The notes beneath the pieces are model-generated. The model saw only the letters and a list, made by a program, of their open reading frames with translations, made no database searches and was not told the DNA's origin. Below, piece by piece: positions 59,887 through 64,000 of a DNA stretch of 64,000 bases. Position 1 is the first letter of the stretch. Every line of letters begins with the position of its first letter. The stretch spans positions 1 through 64,000 of the forward strand of contig CALRPY020000017.1 of assembly GCA_943370145.1 (NCBI GenBank), given 5' to 3'. Position numbers and translations under genes: made by a program. This DNA comes from Ga0077536 sp943370145. GTDB taxonomy: Bacteria; Pseudomonadota; Gammaproteobacteria; Ga0077536.

Positions 59887-61080
59887 CTAGAATGCGTCGC
59901 CCGGCACGCGCACCCAGCCTTCCATCAGCACCCGCGCGCTGCGGCTCATGATGGCTTTCTTGACCACCCATTCGCCGTTTTCCTGAGTGGCTTCAGCCCC
60001 CACGCGCAAGGTGCCCGAGGGATGCCCGAAGCGCACCGCGTTGCGCGCGCCACCGCCCGCCGCGAGATTGACCAGCGTACCGGGGATGGCCGCCGCGGTG
60101 CCGATGGCGACCGCCGCCGTGCCCATCATCGCGTGGTGCAGCTTGCCCATCGACAACGCGCGCACGTTGAGGTCGATGTCACTCGCGGCAACCGCCTTGC
60201 CACTCGAGGACACGTAGCCCGTGGGCTTGCCGACGAAGGCCACCTTCGGCGTGTGCTGGCGCTTCGCGGCCTCGGACACGTCCTTGACGAGGCCCATGCG
60301 CAGCGCGCCCCAGGCGCGGATGGTCTCGAACATGGCGAGCGCCTTGGCGTCGCCGTTGATGGCGTCCTGCAGCTCGGTGCCGGTATAGCCGATCGCATCG
60401 GCCTCGATGAACACGGTCGGGATGCCGGCGTTGATCAGCGTCGCCTTGAAGGTGCCGACGCCGGGTACTTCGAGGTCGTCGACGAGATGCCCGGTAGGGA
60501 ACATCGCGCCGCCGCCCTCGCCTTCGCCCTCGTCGGCCGGGTCGATGAACTCGATCTGCACTTCGGCGGCCGGGAAGGTCACGCCGTCAAGTTCGAAATC
60601 ACCGGTTTCCTGCACCGCGCCGCCGCTCATCGGCACGTGGGCAATGATGGTCTTGCCGATATTGGCCTGCCAGATGCGCACGGTGCAGATGCCGTCGCGC
60701 GGCACGCGCGCGGGATCGATGAGACCGTTCGAGATCGCGAACGGGCCGACCGCGGCGCTCAGGTTGCCGCAGTTGCCGCTCCAGTCGACGAAGGCCTTGT
60801 CGATCGACACCTGGCCAAAGAGATAGTCGACGTCGTGGCCGGGCTGTGCGCTCTGCGACAGGATCACGGTCTTGCTGGTGCTGGACGTCGCGCCGCCCAT
60901 GCCGTCGATCTGCTTGCCGTAGGGGTCGGGGCTGCCGATCACGCGCAGCAGGAAGCGGTCGCGCGCCTCACCCGGCTGCTGGCAGCGCTCCGGCAGATCC
61001 TGCAGACGGAAGAAGACGCCCTTGCTGGTGCCGCCGCGCATGTAGGTGGCGGGAACCTTGATCTGGGGTACTTGTGACAT
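59887..61080 (-). CDS. prpF: 2-methylaconitate cis-trans isomerase PrpF
   Basis: A 397-residue PrpF of the DUF453/diaminopimelate epimerase-like fold. It converts the trans-form methylaconitate made by AcnD so that the methylcitrate cycle can proceed. The family features are the N-terminal PATYMRGGTSKGVFF, GMGGATSSTSKTVIL and DWSGNCGNLSAAVGPFAI segments with active-site Cys and Lys. The start follows AGGAG. It lies after acnD, separated by a hairpin terminator (61101-61131) that may lower its expression. Confidence 0.92.
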   Translation of the reverse strand: MSQVPQIKVPATYMRGGTSKGVFFRLQDLPERCQQPGEARDRFLLRVIGSPDPYGKQIDGMGGATSSTSKTVILSQSAQPGHDVDYLFGQVSIDKAFVDWSGNCGNLSAAVGPFAISNGLIDPARVPRDGICTVRIWQANIGKTIIAHVPMSGGAVQETGDFELDGVTFPAAEVQIEFIDPADEGEGEGGGAMFPTGHLVDDLEVPGVGTFKATLINAGIPTVFIEADAIGYTGTELQDAINGDAKALAMFETIRAWGALRMGLVKDVSEAAKRQHTPKVAFVGKPTGYVSSSGKAVAASDIDLNVRALSMGKLHHAMMGTAAVAIGTAAAIPGTLVNLAAGGGARNAVRFGHPSGTLRVGAEATQENGEWVVKKAIMSRSARVLMEGWVRVPGDAF

Positions 61081-61100
61081 TGCATGTGTCTCCTGGAAAG

Positions 61101-61131
61101 AAAAAGGGGCGGCACGTCGCCGTACCGCCCC
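61101..61131 (-). terminator. Intrinsic terminator between acnD and prpF
   Basis: On the minus strand GGGGCGGTAC, loop GGCGAC, then GTGCCGCCCC is followed by TTTTTCTTT: a 10 bp stem and U tract typical of Rho-independent termination. It lies inside the operon, about 20 bp before the prpF start, so readthrough sets PrpF level or prpF has a separate promoter. Confidence 0.8.
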
Positions 61132-61155
61132 ATGCGCCTTGCGTGCGGGTTGTGC

Positions 61156-63753
61156 TCAGGCCGCCGTTTTCGACGAGGCCAGGAAGTCCTGCGCGAAACG
61201 CTGCAGCACGCCACCGGCTTCGTAGACCGACACCTCTTCCGCCGTGTCGAGGCGGCAGGTCACCGTCACATCGACGCGCTCGCCGTTCCGGCGATGGATG
61301 ACCAGCGTGAGGTCGGCACGCGGCGTACGCGCCCCGACCACGTCGTAGGTCTCGGTGCCGTCGAGCGCCAGCGTCTTGCGATTCACGCCCGGCTTGAACT
61401 CCAGCGGCAGCACGCCCATGCCGATGAGGTTCGTGCGGTGGATGCGCTCGAAGCCCTCGGCAACGATCGCTTCCACGCCGGCGAGGCGCACGCCCTTGGC
61501 GGCCCAGTCGCGCGAACTGCCCTGCCCGTAGTCGGCGCCGGCCACGATGATCAGCGGCTGGCGGCGGGACATGTAGGTCTCGATCGCCTCCCACATGCGC
61601 ATCACCTTGCCGTCCGGCTCCACGCGCGCCAGCGAACCCTTCTGCACCTTGCCGTCGACCACCGCCATCTCGTTGACGAGCTGGGGGTTGGCGAAGGTCG
61701 CGCGTTGCGCGGTGAGGTGGTCGCCGCGATGCGTCGCGTAGGAATTGAAGTCCTCCTCCGGCAGGCCCATCTTCGCCAGGTACTCGCCGGCGGCGCTGTC
61801 CAGCAGGATCGCGTTCGACGGTGAGAGGTGGTCGGTGGTGATGTTGTCCGGCAGCAGCGCCAGCGGTCGCATGCCCGTCAGCGTGCGCTCGCCCGCCAGC
61901 GCGCCTTCCCAGTACGGCGGGCGGCGGATGTAGGTCGACTGCGGGCGCCAGTCGTACAAGGGTGTCACCCGCTGCGTCGAGGCATTGCGCTCATCGAACA
62001 TCGGGATGTAGACCTTGCGGAACTGCTCGGGCTTGACCGCCTGCGCGACGATCGCGTCGATTTCCTCGTCCGACGGCCACAGGTCCTTCAGCAGGATCGG
62101 CTTGCCGCTGGCATCGTTGCCGAAGGAATCACGCTCGATGTCGAAGCGGATGGTACCCGCGATCGCATAGGCCACGACCAGCGGCGGCGAGGCCAGGAAG
62201 GCCTGCTTCGCATACGGGTGGATGCGGCCGTCGAAGTTGCGGTTGCCGGACAGCACGGCCACCGCATAGAGATCGCGGTCGATGATCTCCTGCTGGATTT
62301 TCGGGTCCAGCGCACCGGACATGCCGTTGCAGGTGGTGCAGGCGAACGCGACGATGCCGAAACCGAGCTTCTCGAGATCGGACTTCAGGCCCGCTTCCTC
62401 GAGGTAGAGCGCGACGGTCTTGGAACCGGGGGCCAGCGAACTCTTCACCCACGGCTTGCGCGTCAGGCCCAGGCGGTTCGCGTTGCGCGCGATGAGCCCG
62501 GCCGCGATAACGTTGCGCGGATTGGAAGTGTTGGTGCAGCTGGTGATCGCCGCGATGATCACGGCGCCATCCGGCATCTGGCCGGGGACCTCCTCCCACT
62601 TGCCGGCGATACCCTTCGCGGCGAGGTCCGTCGTCGACACCCGCGCGTGCGGGTTGCTCGGGCCGGCCATGTTGCGCACGACGCTGGACAGGTCGAAGGC
62701 GAGGTTCCGCTCATAGACCGCGCCCTCCAGGCTGTCGGACCACAAGCCCGCTTCCTTCGCGTAGATCTCGACGAGCTTCACCTGCTCGTCGGCGCGGCCG
62801 GTGAGCTTCAGGTAGTCCAGCGTCTGCTGGTCGATGGAGAACATCGCCGCGGTGGCGCCGTATTCCGGGGCCATGTTGGAAATGGTCGCGCGGTCGCCCA
62901 GCGTCAGCGAGGACGCGCCGGCGCCGTGGAACTCGAGGTAGGCGCCAACCACTTTCGACTTGCGCAGGAACTCGGTGAGCGCGAGCACGAGGTCGGTGGC
63001 GGTGATGCCCGGCTGCAGCTTACCCGTCAGCTCCACGCCGACGATTTCCGGCAGGCGCATCCACGACGCGCGGCCCAGCATCACGTTCTCGGCCTCGAGA
63101 CCGCCCACGCCGATCGCGATCACGCCCAGCGCGTCCACGTGCGGCGTGTGGCTGTCGGTGCCGACGCAGGTGTCGGGGAAGGCCACGCCGTCGATCGCGT
63201 GGATGACCGGCGACATCTTCTCCAGGTTGATCTGGTGCATGATGCCGTTGCCGGCCGGGATCACGTCGACATTGTCGAAGGCGAGCTTCGTCCACTCGAT
63301 GAAGTGGAAGCGGTCCTCGTTGCGGCGATCCTCGATCGCGCGGTTCTTCTCGAAGGCCTGTGGGTCGTAGCCGCCGCACTCGACGGCCAGCGAGTGGTCG
63401 ACGATCAGCTGCACCGGCACCACGGGGTTCACCTTCGCCGGATCGCCGCCCTGGTCGGCGATCGCGTCGCGCAGGCCAGCGAGGTCGACCAGCGCGGTCT
63501 GGCCCAGGATGTCGTGGCAGACCACGCGGGCCGGGAACCACGGGAAGTCGCGCTCGCGCTTGACCTCGACGATCTGCTGCAGGCAGTCCGTGACGATTGC
63601 GGGGTCCGCGCGGCGCACGATGTTCTCGGCGTGCACGCGCGCGGTGTACGGCAGCTTGTCCCAGGCGCCCGGCTGGATGGCGTTGACCGCGGCACGCGCG
63701 TCGAAATAATCGAGCTGCGTGCCCGGCAGGGGCTTGCGGTATTGGGAGTTCAT
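61156..63753 (-). CDS. acnD: Fe/S-dependent 2-methylcitrate dehydratase AcnD
   Basis: An 865-residue aconitase-superfamily enzyme that dehydrates 2-methylcitrate in the methylcitrate cycle. 4Fe-4S cysteines are in AITSCTNTSNP and ACTTCNGMSG; substrate-binding segments are VGTDSHTPHVDALG and GADYGQGSSRDWAAKG. Length and N-terminus MNSQYRKPLPGTQLDYFDAR are those of AcnD rather than AcnA. It lies between prpC upstream (18 bp gap) and prpF downstream, the standard AcnD-PrpF pairing. Confidence 0.93.
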   Translation of the reverse strand: MNSQYRKPLPGTQLDYFDARAAVNAIQPGAWDKLPYTARVHAENIVRRADPAIVTDCLQQIVEVKRERDFPWFPARVVCHDILGQTALVDLAGLRDAIADQGGDPAKVNPVVPVQLIVDHSLAVECGGYDPQAFEKNRAIEDRRNEDRFHFIEWTKLAFDNVDVIPAGNGIMHQINLEKMSPVIHAIDGVAFPDTCVGTDSHTPHVDALGVIAIGVGGLEAENVMLGRASWMRLPEIVGVELTGKLQPGITATDLVLALTEFLRKSKVVGAYLEFHGAGASSLTLGDRATISNMAPEYGATAAMFSIDQQTLDYLKLTGRADEQVKLVEIYAKEAGLWSDSLEGAVYERNLAFDLSSVVRNMAGPSNPHARVSTTDLAAKGIAGKWEEVPGQMPDGAVIIAAITSCTNTSNPRNVIAAGLIARNANRLGLTRKPWVKSSLAPGSKTVALYLEEAGLKSDLEKLGFGIVAFACTTCNGMSGALDPKIQQEIIDRDLYAVAVLSGNRNFDGRIHPYAKQAFLASPPLVVAYAIAGTIRFDIERDSFGNDASGKPILLKDLWPSDEEIDAIVAQAVKPEQFRKVYIPMFDERNASTQRVTPLYDWRPQSTYIRRPPYWEGALAGERTLTGMRPLALLPDNITTDHLSPSNAILLDSAAGEYLAKMGLPEEDFNSYATHRGDHLTAQRATFANPQLVNEMAVVDGKVQKGSLARVEPDGKVMRMWEAIETYMSRRQPLIIVAGADYGQGSSRDWAAKGVRLAGVEAIVAEGFERIHRTNLIGMGVLPLEFKPGVNRKTLALDGTETYDVVGARTPRADLTLVIHRRNGERVDVTVTCRLDTAEEVSVYEAGGVLQRFAQDFLASSKTAA

Positions 63754-63771
63754 GTTGCCCGCCCGCCCCGC

Positions 63772-64000
63772 TTACTTGCGGTCCTTGAGTGGCACGAACT
63801 TCTGGTCCTCCGGACCGACATAGTTCGCGCTCGGACGGATGATCTTGCCGTCGATGCGCTGCTCGATCACGTGCGCGGACCATCCAGCGGTGCGCGCGAT
63901 GACGAACAGCGGCGTGAACATCGCGGTCGGCACGCCCATCATGTGGTAGCTCACCGCGCTGAACCAGTCGAGGTTCGGGAACATCTTCTTGATTTCCCAC
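63772..64000 (-). CDS. prpC: 2-methylcitrate synthase, C-terminal end (partial)
   Basis: The window ends inside this gene; about the last 76 codons are present. The tail NLDWFSAVSYHMMGVPTAMF, FVIARTAGWSAHVIEQR and IRPSANYVGP is the C-terminus of citrate/2-methylcitrate synthases, with the Asn-Trp-Phe-Ser region near the active-site Asp. Because acnD and prpF follow directly, PrpC (propionyl-CoA plus oxaloacetate to methylcitrate) is favoured over a plain citrate synthase. Confidence 0.85.
   Translation of the reverse strand, partial: WEIKKMFPNLDWFSAVSYHMMGVPTAMFTPLFVIARTAGWSAHVIEQRIDGKIIRPSANYVGPEDQKFVPLKDRK

Overview
This is a GC-rich, gene-dense chromosomal segment of a proteobacterium. 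Gammaproteobacteria is the likeliest class. The support is a DUF2333 membrane protein, GreB, an AcnD/PrpF-type methylcitrate cycle, aminopeptidase N and PEP-CTERM surface proteins. No rRNA, tRNA, prophage, intact transposase or CRISPR array was seen. The species cannot be named from the sequence.

Region 1 (384-14453, almost all minus strand) is the metabolic centrepiece. It carries a complete N-methylglutamate pathway operon, read right to left as mgdA-mgdB-mgdC-mgdD-gmaS-mgsA-mgsB-mgsC. GmaS captures methylamine on glutamate, MgsABC makes N-methylglutamate, and MgdABCD oxidises it, regenerating glutamate and releasing a C1 unit. The operon ends with an XRE-cupin regulator that overlaps an exported SurE nucleotidase, followed by a small membrane protein and a PHP-domain lipoprotein. 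Upstream of mgdA lie two tandem TTGCAT-N3-ATGCAA sites; the second covers a TATAAT -10 box set so close to the ATG that the mRNA is probably leaderless. A class I glutamine amidotransferase lies further upstream.

Region 2 (14588-28376) holds an LLM-class oxidoreductase, a membrane fatty acid desaturase, a CoA-transferase/EthD/PPOX operon, an acyl-CoA synthetase divergent from an SDR dehydrogenase, an RND exporter paired with a LolA-like protein, and a DUF3422 protein. Region 3 (28348-35433) holds an FMN-binding protein and then a five-gene operon: enoyl-CoA hydratase, AtuA-family protein, biotin carboxylase, biotin carrier and carboxyltransferase. This resembles geranyl-CoA or methylcrotonyl-CoA carboxylase clusters, but with the alpha subunit split in two.

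Region 4 (35510-47882) holds a diguanylate cyclase, a DUF2333 protein, serA and serC, a coiled-coil protein, a second LLM enzyme with a VOC protein, an MFS transporter, a nitronate monooxygenase-like enzyme, greB, a MaoC dehydratase and a DUF2147 protein. Region 5 (47949-64000) holds a fusion of a CrtI-like oxidoreductase with a ferredoxin-reductase module, a divergent LysR regulator, a benzoate-CoA ligase-like enzyme, pepN, two PEP-CTERM-type surface proteins, an SCP2-like/alpha-beta hydrolase pair, and the methylcitrate genes prpF, acnD and the end of prpC. Together the window describes a heterotroph using methylated amines, branched or terpenoid acids, aromatic acids and propionate through CoA thioesters.

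Non-coding repeats are a second theme. Three inverted-repeat families (GGTGTCAGATTT palindromes, elements bounded by CCACCGAGAACACAGAG, and GGGGACAGACCACGG inverted repeats) sit almost only in gaps between convergent genes. One copy lies between the end of prpF and a duplicated fragment of that same end.
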